From contig NZ_CP113088.1 of assembly GCF_026625145.1 (NCBI RefSeq), positions 3,017,501-3,081,500 of the forward strand: 64,000 bases of DNA, in the 5' to 3' direction. The notes under the pieces are model-generated. The model saw nothing but the letters and a program-made list of their open reading frames with translations, did not search any database and was not told the origin of the DNA. This document shows, piece after piece, positions 30,843-40,994 of the stretch. Every line of letters begins with the position of its first letter. The stretch's first letter is position 1. The position numbers and the translations under genes are program-made. The DNA is from Lacinutrix neustonica (GTDB lineage Bacteria > Bacteroidota > Bacteroidia > Flavobacteriales > Flavobacteriaceae).

Positions 30843-31383
30843 GTGTCGAGCGGATGGTCTATTTTTCGTCTGCTGAATGAACTTAGTTTTAGGCCTTATA
30901 ACAACGCGGTTTTATGAAAAAGAATAGCACAATAGTCCTTAATTTAAGCAAGCTTTTTAAGAGCATACGTATAATACGGGTACATCCACGTATAACTTTT
31001 AGACAGTCCGAAGTGATGAAGGTTTTTCGAAGCGTAATCAGTTTCTTTTGTTATTTTTTAAGGCTTTTAAAATAGGTATCAAGGTCTTTATGTGTTATTT
31101 AACAAAGCTCTCAAAGGGTGTTTTAGGTGGTAAATACCATAAGTTGCCTAATATTAGGAAATGAACTCAACTAAAGTAATTTATTTAGGTTTTGGTACAC
31201 GGGTGACCTGGAGTAACGCGAGACCCGGAGCTTCGGCATACAACGTGTTATTTTTAAAATACTGAAATATTGTGACCTTAAAACTTAGTGTGAATCAGGT
31301 ATTTGTACGCTGTTTTATTGCCTTTAAAACCTGTATATTTATGGTATTCAACAACCAATCAATTTATTTTAAAAAACCACCTT
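30843..31383. other. Intergenic stretch without a recognisable gene
   Basis: About 540 bases with no reading frame that looks like protein, no tRNA-like cloverleaf and no clear terminator. It contains a GC-rich patch near 31200-31250 (CCGGAGCTTCGG and a following GCATACAACGTG) that stands out from the AT-rich surroundings and may be a fragment of a dispersed intergenic repeat; this cannot be decided from one copy. Confidence 0.4.
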
Positions 31384-32838
31384 ATGAAACCTTTAAATTT
31401 AATAGTACTCTTTATCACCTTAACAATAATATATAGTTGTAAGAACGATTTAAAGCAACCAGCAACAAATGCTACCTTATCTGAATATGTAGAGGCTACC
31501 GAAGCGATGCCTTCAAACTGTAATGCCCCATCAGAATGGTTTAAACTAGTTGATGGCGTACGTAACACACCACCACCTAATGAAGGGGCTACCAGCGTTT
31601 TTGCAAATAATGAAACGGTTACCAATTGTAATTTTCATCAATGGTCTTGGCAAAAATTTTTATGGCTAACCAACGAAGTGAATGGAAGGCCAATGTTTTT
31701 AGATAGCCTGATTCAAGTCTCTTCTATCGGTGAGAAATTAGGCCCTAACCAAGCGGTGATTCTAACAGATACCGCACAAGCTAGTAGTACTACAGATATA
31801 TTGAAGACACCTGTTTTTGCATCGGGAGACCCAGCTTCTACCACAGTATATTATGCTATTTATATGGATGACATTAGTTATAATACGATGATAAAATATG
31901 CGCCGCAGGCGGAAGCAGATTCAACGAGCGTAAAAAACATCGCATTTCCTGTTGGTGCTTTAGAACTTAAAACCTCATGGATTGACGTAAAAGGCTTGCA
32001 AGATGCATCGACCTATTTTGTAACAGAGGGTTTGATTAATGGTGTGCCAACCCAAGTAGCGCTCTTAGGAATGCATGTTGTAGGTGTGGTGGAAAATCAT
32101 CCTGAATTCATTTGGGCGACTTTTGAGCACGATGCACTCGCCCCTTATTATGATTGGAGTAAAGCAACACCAACGACTGATGCTCCTATAACGAGCACTA
32201 CAGACTATCCGCTTTTTAGTAAAAATTCTACGGCAACCGTTAAAAATGTTACTTCAGGCAATGGTATTTATACAGATGTATTTTCTGTCTATAAATATGG
32301 AACGCCTGTTGAGATTAAGGGTATTGATAATAAGAATGTACAAGTCTATATGGAAACGAGCCAAAACGGGTCAGAAAATTATAACAATATTCGCACGATT
32401 AACAACGATGTAAAAAAACAATTATCAGGAATTTGGAATAATTATTTCTATAATGGCTCTCTATGGATCAATACCGAAGGTTATGAAGGCTTAGAAGCAC
32501 AAACCGCATTGTTAGACTCTTTAGGAGGTAATCTTCATAATTCAAAAAAAGGAGATTTAGCGCGTGGCTCTGTGGCTGCTTATAATATAACTATGGAAAC
32601 CTATGTTCAAGTAGGGTTTTCTTCAAATGCGATTCACGAAACGACGGACAGTAACCTTGTTAATTGTTTCTTATGCCATAGTGTATCTCATGATAAAAGA
32701 ACAACGCCACTTAATATTAGTCATGTTTTTACGGGGTATATAGATAACCTTAATGGCTTGAACAAAACAGAAGTGAAACAAAAGCATGTCGATCTAGTAA
32801 GAGCAAAATTAGAGCAATTGGGAAGGAACGAAAACTAG
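31384..32838 (+). CDS. Lipoprotein with a single CXXCH heme-binding motif
   Basis: From the ATG at 31384 the product (484 aa) has a signal peptide ending at a lipobox-like YSC near residue 20. The mature part is intact and carries one CXXCH motif (CFLCH at residues 428-432), suggesting covalent heme c binding late in the chain. The sequence has many aromatic and polar residues (NFHQWSWQKFLWLTNE near residue 85); I do not recognise a named domain. It may be an envelope electron carrier. No cytochrome biogenesis or oxidase genes are adjacent. An upstream in-frame start at 31303 would add an N-terminus that hides the signal. Confidence 0.68.
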   Translation: MKPLNLIVLFITLTIIYSCKNDLKQPATNATLSEYVEATEAMPSNCNAPSEWFKLVDGVRNTPPPNEGATSVFANNETVTNCNFHQWSWQKFLWLTNEVNGRPMFLDSLIQVSSIGEKLGPNQAVILTDTAQASSTTDILKTPVFASGDPASTTVYYAIYMDDISYNTMIKYAPQAEADSTSVKNIAFPVGALELKTSWIDVKGLQDASTYFVTEGLINGVPTQVALLGMHVVGVVENHPEFIWATFEHDALAPYYDWSKATPTTDAPITSTTDYPLFSKNSTATVKNVTSGNGIYTDVFSVYKYGTPVEIKGIDNKNVQVYMETSQNGSENYNNIRTINNDVKKQLSGIWNNYFYNGSLWINTEGYEGLEAQTALLDSLGGNLHNSKKGDLARGSVAAYNITMETYVQVGFSSNAIHETTDSNLVNCFLCHSVSHDKRTTPLNISHVFTGYIDNLNGLNKTEVKQKHVDLVRAKLEQLGRNEN

Positions 32839-33079
32839 TTAGGTAAAAGGTGGACTACGAAATAGAAATTGGTGAAGATGTTTGCTCTTAGAGACTTAGT
32901 CATTAATTCCAATATGTTTTGTAGTCCATTTAATTTCAATACACTTAATTTACTAAGCATTCCATTTGATCTCATATAAATTAGTATTAGCAAAATTATA
33001 GTTTTGCATGAGGATAATACGCTCTTGTAAAGAGTGTCATATGAACGTTTTTAAAATACTTAAAGACCTAAAACAAAGG

Positions 33080-34353
33080 CTACCACTGGTTGATCCTGTT
33101 AGAATCTAGCTTGATGAAAATAAACAGCAAAATGGTGAATCCCCAAAGCCCGGAGCCACCATAACTAAAAAAGGGCAATGGAATACCAATGGTAGGTATT
33201 AAGCCCATAACCATGCCTATATTAATTAAAAAGTGGAGAAAGAATATGGCGGCGACAGCGTAGCCATAGACTCGGCTGAATTGCGATTTTTGTAATTCGG
33301 CAAGATGTAGCAGACGTAAAATAAGTAATACAAAGAGCAAAACGACACCAAAGCTACCCATAAAACCCCATTCTTCACCAACAGTACTAAAAATATAATC
33401 TGTATGTTGTTCCGGTACAAACTTACCTGTGGTTCGCGTGCCCTCTAAAAATCCCTTACCGGAGAAGCCTCCGAACTAATGGCTTTTTCACTTTCTAAGA
33501 GATTATATGCCGCTTTCTTCTTCATACTTTCAAGTTTAGCAGCATCTTTTTCTAAACTTAACCAAATGGTGATTCGGTCCTTTTGGTGAAAAGGCAATTG
33601 ATGCTCATAAACATAGCGCACAAGAAAAGCCAATCCTAATCCAATAATTAAAGTGAAAACGGGCAGATAAAAGGGTGGTTTCTTTCTTCGGGTAAAATAA
33701 TAGCCAAAAACAAGTAGTGCTGCGGTTAGCATGGTTACTGTCACACCAAATTTTAAGGCAGCTATAGACAAGACAATTAATAACGAACCAATAATTAAAT
33801 AGATTTTTGGTAGTCCTTCACGATAAAGCACAAAAAAGAAAGCGCCATAAACTAGTGTGCTTCCTGCGTCTTTTTGCAATAAAATTAATAAAGCCGGAAG
33901 TAGGATGATGCCAAACAGGCGTAGTTGATCTTTAAAATACTTGATGTCGGTTTGTAAATCACTAACATATTTCGCCACTGCCAACGCAGTTGCAGCTTTA
34001 GCAAACTCACTAGGTTGTAAAGTCATGCCTCCAAAATCATACCAAGAAGTTGCCCCGTTTATGCTTTTACCAAATATAAAAAGTCCTATTAAGGACAACA
34101 TAGATGCAAAGTAAATAATGCTGGAAAACCGTTCGTAAAACTTAGAGTCAATAGATAAAATGAAAATGATTAAAACGATAGAGAGAATGATAAAAATGAG
34201 CTGCTTTCCATAAAAATTATCGAAACTGAAATAATGTATAGCTTCTCCCGTTTGTGACGCAGAAAGGATATTTAACCATCCAAAGCTAACTAATAAAAAG
34301 AAAAGGAGTATAGTAATCCAATCAAACTTATAGTGTCTATCAGTCTGTCTCAT
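33080..34353 (-). CDS. rodA: Rod shape-determining protein RodA (frameshifted)
   Basis: RodA is the SEDS-family peptidoglycan glycosyltransferase of the elongasome. The minus-strand protein has about ten membrane segments, GATSWYDFGGMTLQPSEFAKAATAL near residue 105 and the C-terminal GIPLPFFSYGGSGLWGF signature. A base is missing at 33471-33475: the plus strand shows TCCGAA where TCCGGAA is expected, and rejoining gives SSGGFSGKGFLEGTRTTGKF. The corrected length is about 424 aa. It overlaps the end of mrdA by 14 bases, as the last gene of the mre cluster. Confidence 0.9.
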
Positions 34354-36243
34354 AATCTGTAGGTAGGGGTATGACTTGTAATTGGGCTTCCCTGTTTATT
34401 TTAAACGGTTCTCCGGAATAGGGCTTCGCGTATTCATCTTCTAAACTATGGGTTAATAACCAGCGCTCAAGATCTTTACGGGTTATGGTTCCGTTTACAT
34501 ATTTTTCAATCATTAAACTCGCAACTTTTCCAGCAAAACGACTTCCAAAATAACCATTTTCAACAAAAACAGCTATTGCAATCTTCGGGTTGTCTTTTGG
34601 TGCAAAAGCAACAAAAATAGAATGATCGGTCAATTGTACTCGTGTGCTATCAATATTTATAAAATTTTCTACGGTACCTGTTTTTCCGCAAATCTCAAGG
34701 TCTTTTACTTGAAGGTATTGTGCCGTTCCTTTTTTATACACTTGATGCATGCCTTCAATAACAGGCTCAAAGTGCTTTTTATCTATCGTTGTGTACTTAG
34801 GTGACGTAAACTCCAAAGGGAGTGTTTCGTCTTCGATAGATTTTATAATATGAGGGGTAAAATAATACCCTCGATTGGCAATAGCGGCCACCATATTTGC
34901 TAATTGAATAGGTGTGGTTGCGACTTCTCCTTGACCAATGGCATTAGACATGGTGTAGGTACTGTAAAAACGGTCCGGATACAAACCTCTGTAATAATCG
35001 CGATCTGGAATACGCCCTTTTTGTCCTACTACTAAATCATTATTTAAATAATTACCTAAACCAAAACTTTGCACATGTTTACTCCAAGTATCAATGCCAA
35101 TGGAGGCATTTTCTGGTTTGTCTAAAATGCGTCTGTAGGTGGTCGCGAAATACGCATTACAAGATTGTTGTATGCCACGAATAAGATCATTACGAGTGCC
35201 GAATTACAGTGGCATTTCATAAAACGATTCGCATATTTGTAGCCGGCATAACAGGTTATTTTTTCGTCTACACTAATAACGCCTTCTTGAAGAGCGACTA
35301 AAGCATTCATCAACTTAAAAGGGGACCCTGGCTCATAAACACCTTGAAGACTTCTATTAAATAAGGGTTTCGCTATGGTGTCTCTTAATAGTTTATTAAA
35401 ATTTTTAGAGCGAATTCTACCCACTAAATCATTGGGGTCGTAAGTGGGGGCGGCCACCATCGCTAAAATTTCACCAGTACTTGGTTCAATGGCAATAACA
35501 CCACCACGTTTGTTTTGCATTAGCCATTCCCCATAGGCTTGCAAGTCTGCATCTATCGTGATTTTAATGTCTTTACCAGGTTTTGGTAAGGTGTCATATT
35601 TACCGTCTTTATATGGTCCTATGTTTCTATTAAAACGGTCTTTTTGAATAAATTTAATTCCTTTTTGTCCACGAAGTATGTTCTCATAAGACTTCTCAAT
35701 ACCTTGTTTTCCTATTAAATCACCACTTTTATAATAAGCGTCTTGGTTTAATAGCGCTTGATTAACCTCTCCAATGTCACCTAAAACATTAGCCCCGATA
35801 GCGGCTTCGTATTGCCTTAGTGATCGCTTTTGAATATAAAAACCATCATATTTTCTCATTTTTTCTTGAAGAACAGCATAATCTTCTTTAGACAAATGTG
35901 ACACAAAAACAGAGGGTAAGCGCCAAGAGTAATGTTTAGCCTTTTCAAATTGCGTTAAAAATCGTGTTTTGTCGATTTTTAAGAGCGAGCAAAATTCTAA
36001 AGTATCTAATGGCTCTACTTCACGAGGGATGACCATGACATCGTATGACGGTTGATTGGCGACTAAAAGCTTGCCATTTCTATCGTAAACATAGCCTCGT
36101 TTTGGGTAATCATAAACCTTTCTTATGGCATTGTCTTCGTATAAACCATCAGCATTTGACTGATATATTTGTAAATAGAATAACCGTCCTGTAAATACAA
36201 CACCAACGAAAATAACAATAAGAAAAAGTAATAATTGTCTCAT
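34340..36243 (-). CDS. mrdA: Penicillin-binding protein 2, elongasome transpeptidase (frameshifted)
   Basis: This class B PBP crosslinks peptidoglycan with RodA. There is an N-terminal membrane anchor, a pedestal with YDYPKRGYVYDRNG near residue 50, the active-site SxxK motif in EPGSPFKL near residue 303, an SCN motif in QQSCNAYF, and KTG in CGKTGTVEN near residue 500. The corrected length is about 634 aa. A base is missing at 35199-35203 (plus strand CCGAATT for CCGGAATT); rejoining gives CNSGTRNDLIRGIQQ. It overlaps mreD by 4 bases upstream and rodA by 14 downstream, so the order is mreB-mreC-mreD-mrdA-rodA. Confidence 0.9.
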
Positions 36244-36749
36244 TTTTTATTAGAACTACTAAATAAAATAGTCATTAAAACACATAAAATAATCGTAAAA
36301 ATACTAGAGAGTAACGTGCTTTTAAGGGTTAATAGTATTTTTGATAAGTTAAAAAATTCTAGCGAGAATAAAACAAGATGGTGGATAAAAGTTAATAGGG
36401 TTATATAGGTGATGCGTTGTCCAAGAGCAATGGAATTAAATTTTAGTGCCTGATGCTCATAAACAGCACCAAAACTCGTCTTTAAAGCTGCGGGCCTTAT
36501 AAAAGCAATAGTTACTGAAGCCGCAGCGTGAATTCCTCCGGAATCCGGAAACATATCTACAAGCAAACCCAATAAAAAACTTAGTAAAATAAACAACATT
36601 CGGTTGTTTTTTATGGGATATAAAATGATGAATAAGATATATAAATAAGGGTTTACAAATCCCATAAAATTGATATGACTTAATACGAGGACTTGTACTA
36701 AAAGTAAAACTATAAAACGGACTGTATTTTTTGAAAATATATTAGTCAT
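36240..36749 (-). CDS. mreD: Rod shape-determining protein MreD
   Basis: This small 169-aa integral membrane protein of the elongasome has about five membrane segments and the stretch LLGLLVDMFPDSGGIHAAASVTIAF, typical of the Bacteroidota MreD family. It is poorly conserved in sequence, so its identity rests largely on its place between mreC (overlap of 8 bases) and mrdA (overlap of 4 bases). Intact. Confidence 0.85.
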   Translation of the reverse strand: MTNIFSKNTVRFIVLLLVQVLVLSHINFMGFVNPYLYILFIILYPIKNNRMLFILLSFLLGLLVDMFPDSGGIHAAASVTIAFIRPAALKTSFGAVYEHQALKFNSIALGQRITYITLLTFIHHLVLFSLEFFNLSKILLTLKSTLLSSIFTIILCVLMTILFSSSNKK

Positions 36750-37563
36750 CTATAGTATTTAAAAGCGTTTTAATGGCTGTTTTGTCTGTGTTTTCTATAA
36801 CATAAACATGCTCAATGTTGGTCATGTCATTAAAAAGACTGATTTCAATTTCATAATAATTCTCAGCGGCATCCAATTTAAAAGAAGACACCGTACCAAT
36901 CAGAATCCCTTTAGGGAATATAGACGAACGGCCTGAGGTAATTATAGTGTCCCCTTCAGCCACAGGGGCTATTTTTGGAATCTCTGTGAGCTGAATAAAT
37001 TTTGGTGACTTAGCATTCCAATGTAACGATCCAAAGTGATTTGTTTTTTTTAGCTGAGCACTGATGCGATTGGTAGTGTTTAGAATCGAAATGACAGTAG
37101 CATAATTGTTATTTGTGTTTTCTATAATGCCAATAATTCCCTTTGAAGAGATCACGCCTAAGTCTTGTATAACACTATCTTTTTTGCCTTTGTTTATAAG
37201 AAGAACATTGTTTGTAAATGCGTAGTTGTTTCTAATAACCTTTGCTTCTGTAAATTTATAGTTTTTTGTAAAATGCAGACTGTCTATATACGTAGAGTCA
37301 GCCTGTATATCTGCATTAAAAAGAGCAGATCTCAGCCTGTTATTTTCTTCTTGAAGCAATATATTTTGCTCTCTTAGTCCAAAGTAATCACTAATATTAT
37401 TGGAAGCGTTATAAATACCACCACTTACAAAATTTGCAGAGTTAATAAATCTACTTTTATGGTAGCTATGTGATTGAATCGTTAGCGTGAGTGCAATAAA
37501 TAACAAAAAGGCAAACAGCAGAAACGTTTTGTTTCGTAGAATGAAGTTTACTATTTGTTGCAT
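36742..37563 (-). CDS. mreC: Rod shape-determining protein MreC
   Basis: This 273-aa bitopic membrane protein links MreB to the periplasmic wall-synthesis enzymes. An N-terminal membrane segment (residues about 12-30) is followed by a coiled coil (REQNILLQEENNRLRSALF near residue 65) and the beta-rich MreC domain with GIIGIIENTNNNYATVISILN and GDTIITSGRSSIFPKGILIG. It is intact, lies 14 bases after mreB and overlaps mreD. Confidence 0.9.
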   Translation of the reverse strand: MQQIVNFILRNKTFLLFAFLLFIALTLTIQSHSYHKSRFINSANFVSGGIYNASNNISDYFGLREQNILLQEENNRLRSALFNADIQADSTYIDSLHFTKNYKFTEAKVIRNNYAFTNNVLLINKGKKDSVIQDLGVISSKGIIGIIENTNNNYATVISILNTTNRISAQLKKTNHFGSLHWNAKSPKFIQLTEIPKIAPVAEGDTIITSGRSSIFPKGILIGTVSSFKLDAAENYYEIEISLFNDMTNIEHVYVIENTDKTAIKTLLNTIDD

Positions 37564-37577
37564 TTAATTTGGGAGAT

Positions 37578-38606
37578 TTATTTTATCAATACACTCTTAT
37601 ATTTTGGTATATTTTTAAGCGTTATACCAGTACCACGTACTACGGCACGCAACGGATCTTCAGCAATGTAAACAGGCAAGTCAGTTTTTTGAGACAACCT
37701 TTTGTCTAAACCACGAAGCATCGAGCCACCCCCCGCTAAATAAATACCAGTATTATAAATGTCGGCAGCTAATTCAGGAGGGGTTTGAGATAATGTTTCC
37801 ATTACGGCATCTTCAACACGTAATATAGATTTATCTAAAGCTTTTGCAATTTCACGATAAGAAATTTGTACCTGTTTAGGTTTCCCAGTTAATAAATCAC
37901 GCCCTTGAACGCTCATGTCTTCTGGAGGCAAATCTAAATCTTCAGTAGCAGCTCCAATCTGAATTTTTATTTTTTCAGCAGTACGTTCACCCACATATAA
38001 GTTATGTTGTGTACGCATATAATAAATTATATCATTGGTAAAAACATCACCTGCAATCTTTACCGATTTGTCACATACAATACCACCTAAGGCAATTACT
38101 GCAATTTCTGTGGTTCCTCCTCCAATATCTACGATCATGTTTCCTTTGGGTTGCATAATATCGATACCAATTCCAATGGCAGCGGCCATGGGTTCGTGAA
38201 TTAAATACACTTCTTTACCATTTACACGCTCAGCACTTTCCTTTACCGCACGCATTTCTACTTCTGTAATTCCGGAAGGAATACAGATAACCATGCGTAG
38301 TGCGGGAGTAAATAATCTCTTTTTTAAAGCAGGAATATTTTTTATAAACATGCTAATCATTTGCTCTGAAGCATCAAAATCTGCAATAACACCATCTTTT
38401 AGTGGTCTAATGGTCTTAATGTTTTCATGTGTTTTACCTTGCATCATGTTGGCCTGCTGGCCAACGGCAATAATTTTACCCGAAATACGATCACGAGCAA
38501 CAATAGACGGCGCATCGACAACCACTTTATCATTATGAATTATTAGTGTGTTTGCTGTTCCTAAATCTATAGCGATTTCTTCAGTCAAGAAGTCAAAAAA
38601 TCCCAT
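37578..38606 (-). CDS. mreB: Rod shape-determining protein MreB
   Basis: MreB is the bacterial actin that guides lateral wall growth. The 342-aa intact protein has the phosphate-1 motif IDLGTANTLI at the N-terminus, MVDIGGGTTEIAVI (phosphate 2) near residue 160 and GIYLAGGGSMLRGLD (adenosine motif) near residue 290. It is the first gene of the mre cluster. The ~150 bases upstream contain a TACTTTTA that may be a -7 element, and the purH terminator lies beyond. Confidence 0.95.
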   Translation of the reverse strand: MGFFDFLTEEIAIDLGTANTLIIHNDKVVVDAPSIVARDRISGKIIAVGQQANMMQGKTHENIKTIRPLKDGVIADFDASEQMISMFIKNIPALKKRLFTPALRMVICIPSGITEVEMRAVKESAERVNGKEVYLIHEPMAAAIGIGIDIMQPKGNMIVDIGGGTTEIAVIALGGIVCDKSVKIAGDVFTNDIIYYMRTQHNLYVGERTAEKIKIQIGAATEDLDLPPEDMSVQGRDLLTGKPKQVQISYREIAKALDKSILRVEDAVMETLSQTPPELAADIYNTGIYLAGGGSMLRGLDKRLSQKTDLPVYIAEDPLRAVVRGTGITLKNIPKYKSVLIK

Positions 38607-38755
38607 ATGCTAGTGTAATTATTTGGGTTAAAAAAAAGTATGCGTAAAAGTAATAAAATTGAGCAAAAAAAAGCATTTTATTGCATTTTGTTGTGCGATT
38701 AATTTATAAAGATATAATTTTTTAAAATGATCCAATATTTTAAAGTGAAAAACTG

Positions 38756-38788
38756 AATAAAAAAAGCCTCAGCCGTAGCTGAAGCTTT
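38756..38788 (-). terminator. Rho-independent terminator after purH
   Basis: On the minus strand, AAAGCTTCAGC pairs with GCTGAGGCTTT (one wobble) around a short loop and is followed by a T run. It separates purH from mreB. Confidence 0.8.
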
Positions 38789-38824
38789 AATAAAATGTAT
38801 CATTTTAATGCCTTAAAACGTAAC

Positions 38825-40357
38825 TTAATGTTTAAAATGTCCGGTTCCTGTAAACACCATAGAGACCCCGTTTTTATTACAATAATCAATGCTTAATTGA
38901 TCTTTTATAGAACCACCAGGTTGAATCACAGCCGTAACCCCGGCATGATCGGCAATTTCTACACAGTCAGGAAAGGGGAAAAAGGCGTCACTCGCCATCA
39001 CACTTCCTTGTAAATCAAATTTAAAAGATTGTGCTTTGTGAATGGCTTGGTTTAATGCATCAACACGACTGGTTTGTCCGGTGCCGCTAGCACATAATTG
39101 TTTATTTTTCACTAAGACGATGGTGTTTGACTTCGTGTGCTTGCATATTTTTGAAGCAAAAATCAAATCGTCTAGTTCGCTCGATGTTGGCGCCTTATCG
39201 GTTGCATTGGTTGTGTTTTCTTTATGATCCGTGATGGTATTTCTATCCTGAACTAAGACCCCATTTAAACAGGTTCTTACAGTGCTTTGAGCTAATGCGG
39301 CTTCTTTTAACACTAAAAGAATACGGTTTTTCTTTCCTTTCAATATGGTTTCCGCTTCCTTTGAAAATGAAGGCGCGATAACGACTTCACAAAAGAGTTT
39401 GTGAATTTCATTTGCAGTGGTAGCATCAATTTCTTTGTTCGCAATTAAAACACCGCCAAAAGCAGAAACGGGATCCCCCGCTAAAGCATCTGTATATGCT
39501 TGATGCAACGTGTCGCGTTGTGCTAAACCACAAGCATTATTGTGTTTTAAAATAGCAAACGTAGGTGCGTCATCTTTAAACTCGTCCATTAAATTCACAG
39601 CGGCGTCCACATCGAGTAGGTTATTATAGCTTAATTCTTTACCATGAAGTTGCGTGAACATGGCCTCAAAATCACCGTAGAAAAATCCACGTTGGTGTGG
39701 ATTTTCGCCATAACGCAATACTTTTCCATTCGTTTCAGAAATTTTTAAAGCTGGGATCTCATGGTTTTTATTGAAATAATTAAAGATCGCAGAGTCATAA
39801 TGCGACGACACGTTAAAAGCTTTTGCTGCGAATATTTTTCTGTCATCCTCAGATAAATTTCCTTTTTTATCTGTAATCAATTCTAAAAACTGAGCATAAT
39901 CAGCCACGGAAGACACACAAATGACATCGGCATAATTTTTTGCTGCTGCGCGAATTAGAGAAATACCGCCAATATCTATTTTTTCAATAATCTCTTGATT
40001 ACTTGCTCCGTAAGCCACTGTTTTTTCAAATGGATATAAATCTACAATCACCACATCAATTTGTGGAATGTCGTAGTCTTTCATCTCGGTAACATCGCCT
40101 TCGTGATCTTGACGATTTAAAATACCTCCAAAAACTTTAGGATGTAGTGTTTTTACACGCCCACCAAGAATAGAAGGATAGGAGGTCACCTCTTCAACAG
40201 GAACGACTTTTATGCCTAAGTCATTGATGAATTTTTCGGTGCCACCAGTAGAATAAATAGTAACGCCTTGTTGGTCTAGTTCTTTAACAATAGGTTCTAA
40301 ACCGTCTTTGCTAAATACAGAAATTAATGCAGATTTAATTGTTTTGTTATTGCTCAT
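38825..40357 (-). CDS. purH: Bifunctional AICAR formyltransferase / IMP cyclohydrolase
   Basis: PurH carries out the last two steps of IMP synthesis. The 510-aa intact protein has an N-terminal MGS-like cyclohydrolase domain (STGGTEKFINDLG, GGRVKTLHPKVFGGIL near residue 65) and a C-terminal transformylase domain with LRYGENPHQ near residue 215, NNACGLAQ and SDAFFPFPDCV near the end. It has its own -7-like element upstream and a terminator downstream, so it is likely a single-gene unit. Confidence 0.96.
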   Translation of the reverse strand: MSNNKTIKSALISVFSKDGLEPIVKELDQQGVTIYSTGGTEKFINDLGIKVVPVEEVTSYPSILGGRVKTLHPKVFGGILNRQDHEGDVTEMKDYDIPQIDVVIVDLYPFEKTVAYGASNQEIIEKIDIGGISLIRAAAKNYADVICVSSVADYAQFLELITDKKGNLSEDDRKIFAAKAFNVSSHYDSAIFNYFNKNHEIPALKISETNGKVLRYGENPHQRGFFYGDFEAMFTQLHGKELSYNNLLDVDAAVNLMDEFKDDAPTFAILKHNNACGLAQRDTLHQAYTDALAGDPVSAFGGVLIANKEIDATTANEIHKLFCEVVIAPSFSKEAETILKGKKNRILLVLKEAALAQSTVRTCLNGVLVQDRNTITDHKENTTNATDKAPTSSELDDLIFASKICKHTKSNTIVLVKNKQLCASGTGQTSRVDALNQAIHKAQSFKFDLQGSVMASDAFFPFPDCVEIADHAGVTAVIQPGGSIKDQLSIDYCNKNGVSMVFTGTGHFKH

Positions 40358-40380
40358 TAGTAGTTGTGTTAATAAGCCAT

Positions 40381-40388
40381 CAAATTTA
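40381..40388 (-). promoter_or_regulatory. -7 element of purH (minus strand)
   Basis: Read on the minus strand, TAAATTTG matches TAnnTTTG, 24 bases upstream of the purH start. No clear -33 TTG is seen. Confidence 0.45.
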
Positions 40389-40458
40389 CGTAAAAGGAAG
40401 GGGTTTATTTTTAAAAAGGCAGCGATCTTTTTTAACTAAAACGGGGAGTTATTAACAA

Positions 40459-40914
40459 CTAAAGCATTCCTGAAACTTTTTCACAAACAAACTCCAAGAA
40501 GCGTTCGTCTTCTGTTGTAAAAGGATCTGCTGTGTTAGAATCAATGTCTATTTGTCCCATGTTTTCGCCATTTACAAAAATAGGGATCACAATTTCTGCC
40601 TTTACCGTAATACTACAGGCGATATAGTTGTCTTGTGCTGCAACATCGGGTACCACAAAGTTCTCATTACTTACCGCTACTTGTCCACAAATGCCTTTTC
40701 CAAATGGAATAATGGTATGGTCTGTAGGCTCGCCTACATAAGGGCCCAATTTTAATTCGTTTTTATCTCCATTTTTAAAATAAAAACCAACCCAATTGTA
40801 GTATGTTATATTGGCTTCTAATAATTCACAAATTTTTAAAAGAGCAGTGTCTACTGTGTTATTTGGATTAGAAACAATTGTTTCTACTTGAGGTTTTAGT
40901 GCTTCAAAAGTCAT
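40459..40914 (-). CDS. GAF-domain protein, free methionine-(R)-sulfoxide reductase family
   Basis: The 151-aa intact protein is a single GAF domain with WVGFYF near residue 42, GPYVGEP, GKGICGQVA and a second cysteine in YIACS. In the characterised reductases three cysteines matter. Here the second and third are present (Cys76, Cys100), but the first position, in the segment between GPYVGEP and IPFGKG, is not a cysteine. It may still reduce free Met-R-sulfoxide with a modified resolving step, or be a sensor-like relative. It is transcribed divergently from the exosortase gene. Confidence 0.75.
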   Translation of the reverse strand: MTFEALKPQVETIVSNPNNTVDTALLKICELLEANITYYNWVGFYFKNGDKNELKLGPYVGEPTDHTIIPFGKGICGQVAVSNENFVVPDVAAQDNYIACSITVKAEIVIPIFVNGENMGQIDIDSNTADPFTTEDERFLEFVCEKVSGML

Positions 40915-40994
40915 TGCTGTAAATTTTTTGGTAAAAGTATTTAAAAAGCCTTAATTTCAACCTTTCAAAATCTATAAATTTTTTAAATAATTAG

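Noticed and set aside
30670-30876. A 68-aa plus-strand frame at the CDGSH locus
   Set aside because: It is the complement of the CDGSH gene; the minus strand has the perfect metal-site spacing.
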